NCBI GenBank assembly: GCA_020137815.1
Contig: CM035350.1
Location: 2,346,828-2,410,827, forward strand
Length of the DNA: 64,000 nt
Direction: 5' to 3'
Source of the DNA: Hormiphora californensis
Taxonomy: Eukaryota; Ctenophora; Tentaculata; Cydippida; Pleurobrachiidae
The notes beneath the pieces are model-generated. The model made no database searches. It worked only from the letters and a program-made list of their open reading frames with translations, and was not told the origin of the DNA. Shown piece after piece: positions 1-11,085 of the stretch. The position numbers and the translations under genes are program-made. Within the stretch, counting starts at the first letter, position 1, and every line of letters begins with the position of its first letter.

Positions 1-191
1 AGGTGGCAGCGGTAGGGATGGAGGTAGGGAAGGGTCGTGTGGTGCTGTGTGGTGCCCATCCCGAGGTATCTGCCACCCAGTTAGACAACATTCAACACAA
101 GAAAGAAGTTATTGAGGAAATGAAGATAGTCGATAAGGAACGGTTTACTGTACTGGATAGTATTTTCAAATTTCTTCAAACAAACAGTTGA
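1..191 (+). CDS. Biotin-protein ligase N-terminal (BPL_N) domain protein, 3' end
   Basis: This is the terminal exon, or part of one, of a gene that starts before the window. The reading frame beginning at base 3 gives about 62 residues ending in a stop at 189-191. It contains the pattern VGKGRVVLCGAHPE followed by a charged tail. A glycine-rich VGxGxxxLxGxHPE segment is typical of the end of the class-I amidotransferase-like domain found at the N-terminus of eukaryotic biotin-protein ligases (holocarboxylase synthetase); in those enzymes the catalytic biotin ligase domain follows. Here a stop follows about 40 residues later, so the protein is either a stand-alone BPL_N protein or an isoform lacking the ligase. 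The first residue seen is not a real start. The family call rests on this short motif alone. Confidence 0.5.
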   Translation, partial: VAAVGMEVGKGRVVLCGAHPEVSATQLDNIQHKKEVIEEMKIVDKERFTVLDSIFKFLQTNS

Positions 192-540
192 CTGTACTAG
201 ATAGTATTTTTAAATTTCTCAAATAAAATATCGGATCGATTGTTCTCCATCAACTAATTGTGCCAGTGATACACCCGTGATATTTTAATAGACCCACTTA
301 TCGATCAGAATAGTTTTATGTTTTATGTAACCAGTTTTGTAATAAGTTATACACAAGTTAATTACTGTAACCCTCAATTCTCAAACACCACTGTTTTAAT
401 GTTGTACTTTGTATTATTTAACTGTTGTCTCAATTTACTAAAGCTGCACTTCCTCCAGGAATTATCAGACAATATTGGAGAAGGGACTACAACGTGGATT
501 TATTATTCCCTTCCTTGGACTGTTCTTTAATCAGGTCTTA

Positions 541-1535
541 ATGACGTCACTTATCCTGAAGGAGCTGAAAATAAATGAACTTGATCTCTACCCTGAAGAG
601 AGTAAGTTGTGGTGATGTTGGGGATGTAGTTGGTGACATAGACACATGTAGCATGTGTTGTGAAGGATATAATATATCATTTACTTATGTATATTTTAGG
701 GTATGGTCCTATATTGAATGTCATTATATTGGGTTTGATCCAACTCATAATATTGTGATACCCCTGTGATCCTCCTCTCACACCCCTTTATTCACCAACT
801 CCCTCTCTAGTCGAGGGCCCGTGGAACGAGAGCTTTACAGTGCACGATGGTGAGTGTCAGAGCTGTCGGGAGCATGTTTGGCAGCAGTTGGGAGGAAGTG
901 GAGATGATGACGATGATCTTATTTCAATGGATCTCGCTCTGGATTCAATCTGTATCACACCCTGCCTCCCAACCACGCCATCATCTTTCTCCCGCAAACT
1001 AAAGAGGTACACACAGTGTGGATGTAGTGGGTGTCTGCTCAACAACTTCCCCCTTTTAGTTAAAGCCCCCACTCATATTGTAACCACTTCCCCAAATGAA
1101 GTGTAACCATCTCTCCCCACCCTGTTTACCAGACTACGAAAGAAACCGTTACATGCGGGTGAGGTTGGTACTCTTCCCGCTGTGGAACATGTTCTGGGAC
1201 CTATTACCCGGACTCTGGCAGAGAGTCACCCCAAGACAAAGGTTCTACAGATCCAGTACCTGCCACCCTACCTTCTGCGAAGGTAAACCAGTGACTATTG
1301 CTTGTTAGTTGTTACTCAACAAACTATAACAGCTGTAGGTAGTCTGGGTTGTTCCTATTGACTCATAACCTCTCTTCAATTTCAATGTATCCTAATACCC
1401 CCTCTCTACAGGTATCAATTGGCTGCAAGCCAGCAAGTCCTTGTTGATAGACCTGCAGTGCAGTACTTCCTATACAAGGAACATATCCTCTCCGACGGGG
1501 AGCTCAGATCGCTCAGTATGCAGCGAGAAAGTTGA
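541..1535 (+). CDS. Complete four-exon gene, unrecognised 176-residue protein
   Basis: Exons are 541-601, 811-1006, 1133-1282 and 1412-1535, joined by GT-AG introns (gtaagt, gtacac, gtaaac donors; ctctag, taccag, ctacag acceptors). The phases (1, 2, 2) match at each junction and total 531 bases, 176 residues plus stop. The protein starts MTSLILKELKINELDLYPEE. It has an acidic run (five Asp) near residue 55, a CxxC pair (GECQSCRE), and a conserved-looking C-terminal half containing KTKVLQIQYLPPYLLRRYQ and the ending LSMQRES. No signal peptide or membrane segment is visible. I do not recognise the family and assign no function. The clean splice structure makes it a confident gene despite that. 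The start ATG lies within a TGACGTCA site (542-549). Confidence 0.72.
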
Positions 1536-2204
1536 GCACTACTCAACTCTATTTGAGATTACATTTATACCCCCTATTTGTGAGGGTGACTTATAAGAAC
1601 TCGTGTGAGCTTCAAGCTCTACAGAGTATAGACTCGTTAGAGAAAAGATTGAGACTCTACAGACTAATGACTATCTGTTTGTGTATTATACGTGACGGGA
1701 ATTTCTACTATTTGATACTTCTTTGTGTGTGTGTATGTGTGTTTTGTCGCTTTATATGTTCAGCGCCCGACGTTACTTTACCAATTATTTTTCAAAAGGC
1801 CGACCCCAAAAACCGTTTTGTTCTGTTCTGTTCTGTGTTTTTACTTGCCACCTGGAGGTACAAGACCATGAAGGGAGAGAAGGGATTGTTGTGCGCGCGA
1901 GATGCCCTACAAACAAGAGACGGCGCGTTACTGCTGGTTCTGCAAGCAGGTAAGTAGCGATAACGGGTACCCTCTGCAGCAGTAGCAAATTGAGCGCGAA
2001 GTAAGTAAAGGTCACCAATCACTATTGACTATTCAAGATGAGACACCTTTCTCTCCCTTATTTAGCTTTGAAACAAGTTATATCTGGTCAACAGAAATCG
2101 ATTATCTTTAAAGTTAAAACACATTTAAAATTATTCAAAACAAAACAAAGACATTACATGCTTTGATCTGTTGTATAAAAACAACACGCTGTACCAGCAG
2201 CACG
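1536..2204. other. Intergenic, no gene seen
   Basis: This is the spacer between the stop of the 176-residue gene and the convergent stop of the aminotransferase gene on the other strand. It is AT-rich with a short TG run near 1722-1742. Frames open here on both strands, but they overlap each other and lack splice or protein-like character. It probably contains both 3' untranslated regions. Confidence 0.5.
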
Positions 2205-4391
2205 TTAAGCCTTCTTAAGAGAACGAATAATTTCACATGCTTTCTCTATGGTAGCATCAGACTTGGCACAGCATACCCTAATATACTTGGCAGCAAGGTG
2301 ACGGTTCTTGTCCCCGTAAAACACACTAATAGGGATGGTAGCTAGTTTGAATTCCCTAGTCAGCCACTTCACACAATCAACATCATAACATCGTCCCGTG
2401 TTCTCTGCAGTAAAGTCCCACCCCATGGGGGCGGTATCCACCAACATGAAGTAACCACCATCCGGCCAGACGGGCACACAACCAATATGAGTGAAGGCAT
2501 CAGCTAGCTTCCTGCAGTTCTCCTCTAGCTTACCAGATAACCAGTCAAAGTAGGAGTCAGAGGTACCTTTCACCCGGGCCTCCCTCTCAAAGGCCCCTGC
2601 GGATGCCTCTTGGAGGAGGGTGGGGGCGGTGAATGTGGTACAGGATGTGACGTGTTGGATCTGGGTGATGAGAGAAGCAGGCCCAATAGCCCAGCCTACC
2701 TTCCACCCGGTCACTGAGAAGGACTTGCCAATACTGCCAACTGTAATAGTCCTCTCCCACATACCTGGTCAGGAAATGAGGGGTAAGGGGTGTGTGGTAG
2801 AAACAAGAAACAACCACACATAACAACTAAACAGTAAACTATGAACTATTACGTCACTTAGATTAGGTATAAACATTCAAGCAGAAGAAAACTAAAACAA
2901 GTACAACTATTACCTACCGGGTACAACTATTACCTACCGGGTAGTGCCGCAATTCGGACATGTTTACTGCCCTGAAAGACAACCCTCTCGTAGACCTCAT
3001 CAGTGACAATGATAACGTTGTGTTTAGCACACACTCCCCCAATGAACTCCAACTCCTCCTCTGTGAACATTTTACCTGGCGGGAGAGAGAGAGTGAGCTG
3101 AGAGGGTGTATTCGGAACAGGGGCGGCTCGCGACCTCCGAATTTCGGAATGTCAAAGAGTTGAGAGATAGAGTGTGTTATGTTAGTATGAGAGACAAATA
3201 AAGGGGATGTGTGAGAGAGAGAGAGAGGTATGTTATTACTAATGAGTAATGGGGGCCACCACCACCACTACAGCTGCAATACAACTTACCAACTGGGTTA
3301 TGAGGGGTAGTGGTGATGAGAAGTTTAGTTCGATCATTGAACGCCTCCTCAAACTCTTTCCGGTCTAGTGTCCAGTTCTTGGCAACCGTCCCGTCACCTA
3401 GAGATTTAGGGGGGAGTTAGTAGTGACATCAACACCGTTTCATCATCTTTAGATTTAGGGAGGGTTAGTAGTGATGTCACACTGGCAGTTGGAACCAGAT
3501 AGTGAACTAATGATGTGCTTCTGTCATAGTGGAGAGTAATGAACTGTACCGTCATTAAACTGTCACAGCTAGTCATTATGAGTGTGTGTCTCTCTCACCA
3601 GTGGGTCGGAGGGGAACTCTAACAAGTTTTCCACCACACATGTCCATGTCCCCTGCATAGCAATCAAAATGAGGCTCAATAACCACTGCCTCATCACCGG
3701 GGTTTATAAAGGCGGTGATGGCAGCATAGATGGCTTCGTATGCCCCCACTGCTGTGGTGACCTCCGTCATGGGGTCAATGGATCGTCCAAAGAGGGGGGA
3801 GAACTCATCAGCCAGAGCTTTAACCAGTCGGGGATGCCCAGCTGCGCGGGTGTACCTGAGTAGATGATGGGAGATTAAAACATTACATTCAGCAGATATG
3901 AGTTAGTATAGCAGAATAACGGCAATAAAGTCGGATTTTTTGAAACTGTCACCCCCCTTTTCGTGCGCGGAATGTTTTTGCGCGTCACATCACATGTTAA
4001 CGTGTGGTGTGCGCGTCAAAATTGATAAATTTCACCTGCGCGGTCATTTGGGGGTGACAGTTTCAAAAAATCCGACTTTACATACCAGTTAGCAGATGGT
4101 TTTGCAACTGCTTCCTTCACCTCATCTTGCAGAAACTCTGGGACAGCGAAATCAGGGAACCCCTGACCAATGTTGGTCGCTTTGTGTTCATTGGCTGAGG
4201 AAAGAAGGTATGAATCAACAACTCAGGCGAAGTAAGAATGCTACAATAAAAAAACTTAAATCAGAGCTAACACAATATAATAAACAGATAAAAGTACAGA
4301 TGAAGTACAGACACTTACCAAGGGATGAGAACTCCGCCCAGAGGTTAACACCAAAGTTCTTCAGTCGACTGGCGGGCTGTGCTGCGAGCAT
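2205..4391 (-). CDS. Kynurenine--oxoglutarate transaminase-like (class I/II PLP aminotransferase)
   Basis: Six exons on the minus strand: 4391-4319, 4194-4086, 3855-3599, 3397-3290, 3075-2938 and 2764-2205. All introns are GT-AG and the summed frame is exactly 1245 bases, 414 residues plus stop. The family (KYAT1/KYAT3) converts kynurenine to kynurenic acid and also acts on glutamine and cysteine conjugates, using pyridoxal phosphate. Family marks seen: NxGQGFPDF near residue 35, VGAYEA, EPHFDCY, TPHNPVGK (residues 177-184), VTDEVYE with Asp208 and Tyr211, and GSIGKSFSVTGWKVGW with the Schiff-base lysine at 242. Length fits KYAT1 (about 420). I see no clear mitochondrial targeting peptide, so it is probably cytosolic. 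A 151-bp MITE lies in intron 2, and the exon 5 donor sits in a 20-bp tandem duplication. Confidence 0.93.
2901..2940. repeat. 20-bp tandem duplication covering a splice donor
   Basis: Two identical 20-bp copies (2901-2920 and 2921-2940), each ending in tacctaccgg, lie at the end of exon 5 of the aminotransferase gene. On the minus strand each copy reads CCG|GTAGGTAA, so the 5' splice site is duplicated. The proximal donor (after 2938) keeps the frame; use of the distal one would add 20 bases and shift it. Confidence 0.85.
3928..4078. mobile_element. MITE, family A copy 1 (TA target site)
   Basis: A 151-bp element sits in intron 2 of the aminotransferase gene. Its terminal inverted repeats are about 31 bp, starting AAGTCGGATTTTTTGAAAC and including a CCCCCC run, and it is flanked by TA on both sides (3926-3927, 4079-4080). 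The interior has a second symmetric part (TTGCGCGTCACATCACATG against GTGTGGTGTGCGCGTCAA). It has no coding capacity. TA duplication fits Tc1/mariner-type or related non-autonomous elements. Two more copies occur at 17724-18325 and 18717-18867. Confidence 0.88.
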
Positions 4392-4754
4392 CCTACTTGA
4401 TATGAGGGGTGTTGAGCAAGTGCAAAAAAGGCAAAAGTGGTTAAATTTGAGGATAGGAGTATAATTTTACAGGGGGGATAATTTAAGAGAGAATGGAGAT
4501 AAAAAACAACTGTTTCAGTGGCTTATAATAACAATGGAAACTGCTTAATTTAAAGATACACACATACACACACTGGGTGTATCGGGAAATAACAGACAAA
4601 CAAACACACACACACACACGTCACACACACGCACACACATACAGGTATGAAAAAAACAGGTCCCAGTAAGGAAAGCACCCACAGCAAATGTCTTCAAACC
4701 AAGCTATAAACTAAACTATACCCATCTCTTCACCAAGACATGACTAACCGGAAA

Positions 4755-4778
4755 TAACCTCTCTTTTCTCTCTCTCTC

Positions 4779-4829
<51 letters not shown>

Positions 4830-4860
4830 CTCTCTCTCCCTCTCTCTATCTTTCTATCTT
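4755..4860. repeat. CT dinucleotide tract
   Basis: About 100 bases are almost pure CT with a few CTTT interruptions. The tract lies between the aminotransferase start and the convergent 3' end of the palmitoyltransferase gene. Confidence 0.9.
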
Positions 4861-4921
4861 TCTATTACATATTCCTTTTCCTATAAACACTCCAGTCCTA
4901 CTACACTCAGAAGTCTCTTCC

Positions 4922-6840
4922 TCACACTTGGAATTTAGGCGAGTGAAGTTTAGTGGGAGTTAGGTGGGACGGCATGATGGGAAGGAACCAGTTACAACCC
5001 ATACCATTCCCAAACACCTCCTGCATGTTTTGTTTCCATGTCAACCGCTCCCACGTCGCCTGCTCGTTCTTTAACTTCTCTATACCCTGCAGTGGTGATG
5101 ATAGAGGGGGGTTAGTAAGTTCCTGTGAGTTACTGTAAACTAATATTTCCGGGCTACCAGGTGGTTCTTGACTCCATTCTCCAACTGCAAATTATGCAGT
5201 AGGTATACTGTAGTACAATCAATGTACTGTAGTACAACCAATGTATTACTGCATGTATGGAGGAGTTGTTAATGGTACCTAGATAAAAACAATATATTGT
5301 TATTACCGTTTGGTCATCCATAATGGCGTAGAGTTGAGTCCCGAACATGATCCCGGTAAATAGGCCGAAGAGAAGGGAAACAAAGAGAAGGATGGTTAGT
5401 AGCATCAGAGAGATGGGAGGAGAGAGCGCACCACAACCTACGGAGTACGGAATCATAGTTAGAGGTGACACAAGCACGTCATACACATTACAGACAATAT
5501 ACAGCATATTGTAGAATGAGACATCTCATACACCGCATAATGATAGAAATATTCGGAAGGAGAGAAAGAGAAAGGGAGTTAGAGAGAAAAAGGGAGTGTG
5601 AGAGAGAGAGGGAGAGAGGGAGAGAGTCCATCTAGTGGAGTTTGGATGTACATAATTAAATGATAATTACTCCGTCTAGCACTACATTATAATTATCGTA
5701 TGCTACTAACTAGCACTACCAACACAATATTATATCTTGTTCCACCCCCCCCCCCACTAAGTACTTACTGCTCCATTCTGCATCACTACAGTGTACTATC
5801 TTGTTCCACCCCCCCCCACTAAGTACTTACTGCTCCATTCTGCATCACTACAATGTACTATCTTGTTCACCGCCATGTACATGGCCATGGTGGATATAGT
5901 GAAGATGTAGAGAGTGAAGAGGATAAAGAACTTCTGGTTCTGCTGACCCACACAGTTGTTAACCCAGGGGCAGTGGTGATCCATCTTTCTAATACACCGC
6001 CTACATACCTGTGTGGAGAGGGGCAATTAAGAGGGAGCAAGGTCGGGCACAGAATAGGACGGGAGGTGTCTTGTGTGTGAAATGTAGTGACATGACTCAG
6101 AGGCTTTTATAGCTTTTCACTTTTTGACAAGGATGAATAGAGAGGTACTAAGAGAGAAAAAGAAGATATTGAGATATGTTGTATGGATGAGACAGAAGAA
6201 CATGTAAGATGTGGAATATTGCGTACTGCTTGGCTAACGTTACTCTACACACACAATACATATAGTGTGGCAAGCAGCTCTAAATGTCTGATATCTCTAC
6301 AACAAGGAATCAAGGATGAAACTCACACTACAGTGGTGTGCCCGCTCCGGTTTAATACTGTTACACTTCAGACACAGCACTGCACTCTTCAACTCTTCCT
6401 TCTGGGCGAACCGGGCATTATACGTCTCCATGGGGATAGCACCTGTAACAAGGGGGTAAAGGGTAAATCACATGTTTCAAGGAGAGGTATGGACTAGTCC
6501 AGAATGTAGAATGCTATGTACCAGGATTAGTAGTCATCGCCTTCAGGTGGGACCATAGTGCCAGGAAAGAGAAGAAAGTGAACACCCCTACCTGAAATGA
6601 GGCGGAATTTAACAAAAAATAAAGAATTCTTTTGAAAAGTCTACTGTGCCAATATGACGGAGCACCACTATCAGAAATAGTTGGATATGATACTGATAAT
6701 AATACCTGTATGGCGGTGCTGACGAGGGGGTCAGGTAAAAGTATAACCGTTATAACAACAAACTGGGAGTAGAGGACGAGAACATATGTCATGGAGGAGC
6801 ATACGATACCCGCAACATCATTTACAAACCACTCCACCAT
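4922..6840 (-). CDS. DHHC palmitoyltransferase, ZDHHC3/ZDHHC7 type
   Basis: Seven exons: 6840-6706, 6591-6522, 6442-6327, 6008-5831, 5437-5307, 5184-5158 (27 bases) and 5086-4922. The frame closes at 822 bases, 273 residues. The enzyme S-acylates cytosolic cysteines of membrane proteins, usually at the Golgi in this subfamily. Two hydrophobic segments lie near residues 10-55 and the cysteine-rich domain runs about 92-126, with [37 protein letters not shown] and the DHHC tetrad at 117-120. Two further membrane segments follow, one in exon 4 ([17 protein letters not shown]) and one in exon 5. The C-terminal [25 protein letters not shown] matches the IERLKSExPTWERR region of ZDHHC3/7. The exon 4 donor is duplicated in tandem. 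Confidence 0.93.
5739..5865. repeat. 62-bp tandem duplication covering an exon end and splice donor
   Basis: Two near-identical copies, each with tatcttgttccac, a C run, actaagtacttac and tgctccattctgcatcacta, are offset by 62 bases. On the minus strand each holds the end of exon 4 of the palmitoyltransferase gene and its GTAAGT donor. The donor after 5831 joins in frame to exon 5; the donor after 5769 would add 62 bases and break the frame. The copies differ slightly in the length of the C run. Confidence 0.85.
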
Positions 6841-7136
6841 TTTTACACCTACTGAGCCTACTACATAGCTACATCTGCTTCAAGGAGATTTATCATCAAT
6901 TAAGAGTTCAAAGGTTGCCCTACTATTGCATAGAAATGTTCTGAAAGTTTGCTTTGTAAAGTAAATAAGTTAAATGTGTTGACTGTAACTGGTAGCCATA
7001 AGCCGGTAGGCCATCGGGTCAAGACTCAAGAGAAGTCATTTTTTCTTCTTTTCTCTCTCCGTCTTTTTGGTCTGGGTGTCCGCGGACACCCGGACACCCA
7101 CGAGCGCCGTCCCTGGACAAAGTTATCCAACTGTTT

Positions 7137-7156
7137 CATCATCATCATCATCATCA
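7137..7156 (-). repeat. (ATG)n tail, candidate LINE 3' end
   Basis: A short CAT/ATC trinucleotide run sits 145 bases beyond the stop of the LINE ORF1-like gene, reading (ATG)n on the coding strand. LINEs of several clades end in short simple repeats rather than poly(A), so this could be the 3' terminus of that element. Confidence 0.45.
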
Positions 7157-7300
7157 AACATTTAATATCCCGCTTTATAGCATATTGGTAAGATAACACT
7201 TAAAAAAGATAAAACTTTACGGCTACCTTCCTGCTTTCAAAAGCGGTTTTTCTCTACTATGATCGATAAATTAGAGTCCAGAGCTAGATTATATAAATGT

Positions 7301-8278
7301 TCAAGAGTCCCTTGGTGCTTCTAACACCCTCTTTCCACGGATGATGTAGTGGGTTCCAGGGGACTGCTTTGCCTTCTCCTTCAGTTCAATCACAAGCTGT
7401 TTCCGTTCTCCCCGTTCTTCAACTGTTCTATCAGGAGAAATAAAAACTTTGCCGAACTTGTCGTTCCCTTTCAGCAGGGATTTCTTCGACAGGATCGACA
7501 TTTGAGCGTCTCTGCTCCTCAGCACGACTTTTACAGGTCTTGCAGATGAGGACTGCTTTCCCAAGCGCTCGACAGATTTCATTTTCGGAGCCTCTTCAAG
7601 CTCAGTAAAAAGAGACTTTATCTGAGTTTCAATTTCAATTTCAGCACTCTCTTCCAAGCCATGGATGATAATATTACACCCACGATCCTCAGAGGCAGCA
7701 ACAATCGCTGACTGAATCTTCTTCGGCGCCAGAGCACTAGCACATTTCTTCTCCAGGACAGAAGCAAAACTCTTTATTTCTTGCTGTGCTGTTGACTGCA
7801 CAGCTGTTATCTCAACCTCCCTTTTCTCTAGTAACTGCCTCTGAATATTCAGTAGTTCCTCCTGTGCTGCTACAAGGGCCCTTTGGGTTTTGATAAGCTC
7901 TTTACTGTGACTTTTGAGCTCCTTCTCATACTGATTCATCATCGTAGTTTCATACCCCATATGTGACAACTGTTCACCAACTGGGAAGCTCTGTTCAATG
8001 AGAATACGGCATGCACTCTCCACAAGGCCTAAAAGCACTGACTTGTTCAGTGCACTGAGTTTGTTCCTGGAGGGAACTTTCAGATTATCCCAGATTTCCA
8101 CTATATGTGGTCCGTACTTCACTTGGCTCGGATCTGTTTCACCAAACCCTCCAGTTAGCGTTAATATCTCGCTTACCCACTCCACGGTTTGTTCTTGGCA
8201 GTGTTGGATGATATCCTCTTGTACGTCTGTTTCCCGGATGTAGATCCGTGTATCCATTTCAGTATCGGAGCTCGTCAT
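7301..8278 (-). CDS. LINE ORF1-like protein, intact, single exon
   Basis: An uninterrupted 325-residue frame starts at a true ATG and has no introns. The N-terminal third is unassigned. Residues about 110-190 are a long heptad-rich coiled coil (YEKELKSHSKELIKTQ and onward). Residues about 200-315 resemble the RNA-recognition-like domain of non-LTR retrotransposon ORF1 proteins: NIIIHGLEES, VERLGK, RPVKVVLRSRDAQMSIL, KKSLLKG, FISPDRTVEER and YIIRGKRVLE. In LINEs this protein binds element RNA as a trimer and acts as a chaperone. No endonuclease or reverse transcriptase ORF follows; only about 145 bases separate the stop from an (ATG)n run. It could be an ORF1-only non-autonomous element or a recruited host gene. 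The absence of frame damage is notable next to the decayed elements elsewhere. Confidence 0.7.
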   Translation of the reverse strand: MTSSDTEMDTRIYIRETDVQEDIIQHCQEQTVEWVSEILTLTGGFGETDPSQVKYGPHIVEIWDNLKVPSRNKLSALNKSVLLGLVESACRILIEQSFPVGEQLSHMGYETTMMNQYEKELKSHSKELIKTQRALVAAQEELLNIQRQLLEKREVEITAVQSTAQQEIKSFASVLEKKCASALAPKKIQSAIVAASEDRGCNIIIHGLEESAEIEIETQIKSLFTELEEAPKMKSVERLGKQSSSARPVKVVLRSRDAQMSILSKKSLLKGNDKFGKVFISPDRTVEERGERKQLVIELKEKAKQSPGTHYIIRGKRVLEAPRDS

Positions 8279-8822
8279 TTTCTTGCTGCCCTCTTGGGCT
8301 CTTACATAGACATTTGCTCAATAAATAGTTTTACGTTGTAGTTGATGAAAGTTTGAAACTTGTTCTGTTCTCACCCCCTGGAGTCCTGGTTTTGGAAAGT
8401 TTGTTTCTGCAATAACGCTGGTTCCTGTAAAGATTCCTCTAAAGAGACTCCATCTTTTTATCTTTTTGTTATCATCATATCGTCTTCGTGTAAAAACTAC
8501 ACAGGTGTCAGTTGCTACTTTCCAACAAAGCTTCTCCAATCCCCTCCAAGCTCCATGGAGGCTGGAAACTATTAGTATCCATTGCATTCGAAAGCGAATT
8601 TTGAGACCTTTCTAATGCGTGATAGATGTAGCCTCTCTAATCATGATCAGCAGTTATAACGTAAAAGAGGGGTTGTCAGTTGAAAAAAAAAACAAAAAAA
8701 AACAAAAAACAACAAAAAAACAAAAAGCTGGGATTTTCTTCCAGCGGAAAAAAACCACGCGCGCGGGTGCGCGGCTTCATTTTTAGTTTTGCGCGTGACA
8801 GGGAGCGCCGCGCGCCGTCTAC
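8279..8822. other. Non-coding, upstream of the LINE ORF1-like gene
   Basis: The short frames here are not protein-like. The stretch probably contains the 5' region of the LINE-derived unit. From 8683 it becomes an A-rich run followed by a GC-rich segment with CGCGCG, leading into the MITE cluster at 8823. Confidence 0.4.
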
Positions 8823-9026
8823 GGTGGCTGATTCACGCCAACTTTTTTCTCGATGAAAAAATATCAAAGAAAAATTACGAAGAAAAATTTCAATGAAAAA
8901 AAAACACACACAAACTTTTTTGGCGTGAATCAGCCACCAGCCATGGCTGATCTCCGCCAACGTTTCACAAAAAAACATTGGCGTGAATCAGCCACCCCTT
9001 GGCTGATCCACGCCAAGTGCGCGCGC
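8823..9026. mobile_element. MITE cluster, family C, locus 1
   Basis: A 116-bp foldback element (8823-8938) has inverted ends GGTGGCTGATTCACGCCAAC and its complement. A shorter related hairpin (about 8945-8997) uses the same ends, and a third partial motif follows with GGCTGATCCACGCCAAG. The whole block recurs in the opposite orientation at 16884-17086. It has no coding capacity. Confidence 0.8.
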
Positions 9027-9296
9027 GTGCGCACTGCTTACAACGCATGCTTTCATCATTACAAAGTCCGCGCGCTCTCACGTTTTTCCACCATACCAAA
9101 CTCTGATATGAGATATCTGGGCCGGGTGTTGATATCTCATCTCAGTTGTACATTAGACATTAAAACAGTTAATTATTCGGCAGTTGAGGTAAATAAAATT
9201 TTTCCTATTACACTGAAAGAGTAAGACTGTACTGTCCAAATATTTGTCCAATCCTGGCACGGAACATCGAAGCATCATGGTGGCAGGTACTTCTCG

Positions 9297-10674
9297 ATCA
9301 GGTTCAATGGGAATTGCCTCTCCAGTCTCCGTCCTTTTCCTCGGTTTCGGTAAAAGAACCAAGGAACATATCGTGCATGATGTTCCACTGGACAGGAGCC
9401 ACATATTTGGAGGATCTCGCTGCCTGTAGGAGAGGGTGAGGGTTAGTTGATGTGTGTGGTGGTATCTATCAGATATAAAATCAAATATAAGATCTATCAG
9501 ATATAAAATCATCAGCACCTAAGGCACCTAATATTTTCTTACCTGAGTCCTGATGATCAGCACTGGAATCAGTCACAACTAGAATGTTCCGGCTATAAAT
9601 GGGAGAGAGCGAAGCGAACTTGATAACATCCCTCTGAAAGGAATAGAATATCACTGCGCTGGCAAGCGCAAAGGTGACCATCCCCTCCCCCCAGCCGCGC
9701 GTGCCAGAATGCAGTAATAACTTTTTTCACTTTTTAGCCAAAAATGGCATTTTGCGACGCCCATAGCGAGGCCCCCACTGCACCAATCAGTCTGAAATTT
9801 GGTATACAGTGTCACATAGTCTAGATCTACTGTAGTTTAAAAGGGCAAGTCTCTATCTTTTTTAGTTTTAGAGATACAGCATCGTGCCAAAAGCAATAAA
9901 TGTCCCGGGTCTATCTATCTATGGATAGACGCTATTTTACCAAATTTATAATCGTTTTTGAGAGAAAACGACATGAGATAGACACTTCTCGTTTGTTGCA
10001 TTCGAAAGATAATCGTTCAAATTGTGTCAACGAATGGTTTTCATGTTCTAGGTCCAACCAGAACGTCTTGACTAACTGTCATAAAGATAAGAGTTTTTTC
10101 AAATCAACCAAATTTCTTTGAGCTCAATTTACACCCTGAAGACGGCTTCTGATTGAAAAACGGAGACCACACTTACGAAAGATAATCGTCTATACTTTCA
10201 CAAACTATATCGCGAATTTGTGAAACTCTATTTCTAAGGGTCTCAAATCGCGTCTGAAGTGTTAAGACTGTATGAAAATAGATATGACGATAATGCGTTT
10301 TTCGCCATAGCGACCTCAAATCTTGTCCAATCGATCTCAAACTTGGTCAGCATCTTTATCTAGATGAGCCTGATAATAATAAATCCCTATCTTGACGTTA
10401 TAACGTCGTGACGTCACGCTATGACGTCATAATGACGTCAAAATTGAAATTTTCGTATTTTAGCGATTCCTGACGGTCTTTACACGTCCAGACACGTCTT
10501 ACATTGTATTTCACATCAGAAGATACCAAAAATATACCCCAATTATGCCAAAAACTAACAGAAATTAGTTGGCTGGAAAGGTGACCACATTTGTTGTCAA
10601 GCTGACACCTTTGCCCGGCCCGGGTTACGAATATCATCGATGGGGTAAATCAGGGAGAAGCGAGAAAGATAGAA

Positions 10675-10765
<91 letters not shown>

Positions 10766-11085
10766 AGAGGGAAAGATAATGATGAAACCCGGAGAGGGCA
10801 AAGGTGTCAGCTTGACAACAAATGTGGTCACCTTTCCAGCCAACTAATTTCTGTTAGTTTTTGGCATAATTACTTATATACTTGTGTATAAAACCAGTTG
10901 TGAATAGATCTGGATGGAGCCACGTACCTTGAGGGGATGGCCTGTGCTGGTGCTGTCACATGATCATAGTTTATCCAGAGGAATCCTGTTTCTGTTGCTA
11001 TAGTCGGCTGTCTTGCCACTGTGGAGAGGGAAAGATTGATTGAAATAGTGATCAGAGAAAGATAAAAATAGAGTGGATTGTACAA
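9297..11085 (-). CDS. 3' exons of an unrecognised gene
   Basis: Three minus-strand exons join in frame: one ending at about 10928 (QPTIATETGFLWINYDHVTAPAQAIPS), one at about 9638-9543 (RDVIKFASLSPIYSRNILVVTDSSADHQDS) and a last one beginning near 9426 (SEILQICGSCPVEHHARY and VPWFFYRNRGKGRRLERQFP) with stop near 9287-9297. Donors and acceptors are GT-AG and phases match. The upstream limit is uncertain: the frame can be read from a Met at 11085 with a hydrophobic leader, or a ctccacag acceptor near 11020 may begin an internal exon. The intron between the first two exons holds a 1.2-kb transposon. I do not recognise the protein and give no function. Confidence 0.5.
9652..10868. mobile_element. 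Non-autonomous DNA element, family E copy 1
   Basis: It begins CACTGCGCTGGCAAGCGC then AAAGGTGACC, and ends with a long hairpin whose right arm starts gggcaaaggtgtcagc and contains GGTCACCTTT. Its left end and overall plan match the element at 12881-15033. The 3' hairpin has arms of about 70 bp (about 10545-10620 and 10795-10868) around a (GA)n tract. Three TGACGTCA sites lie at 10409-10440. It has no coding frame. It sits in an intron of the unrecognised minus-strand gene. Confidence 0.6.
10674..10760. repeat. GA dinucleotide tract
   Basis: A near-pure (GA)n run of about 80 bases forms the loop of the terminal hairpin of the family E element. Confidence 0.92.

Noticed and set aside
840-1308. 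Separate short proteins from single frames at 840-1106 and 1096-1308
   Set aside because: They are parts of, or shadows over, the spliced 176-residue gene, whose introns explain the frame changes.
2901-5865. CRISPR-like or satellite arrays
   Set aside because: Only two copies each, at splice sites; plain tandem duplications in a eukaryotic genome.
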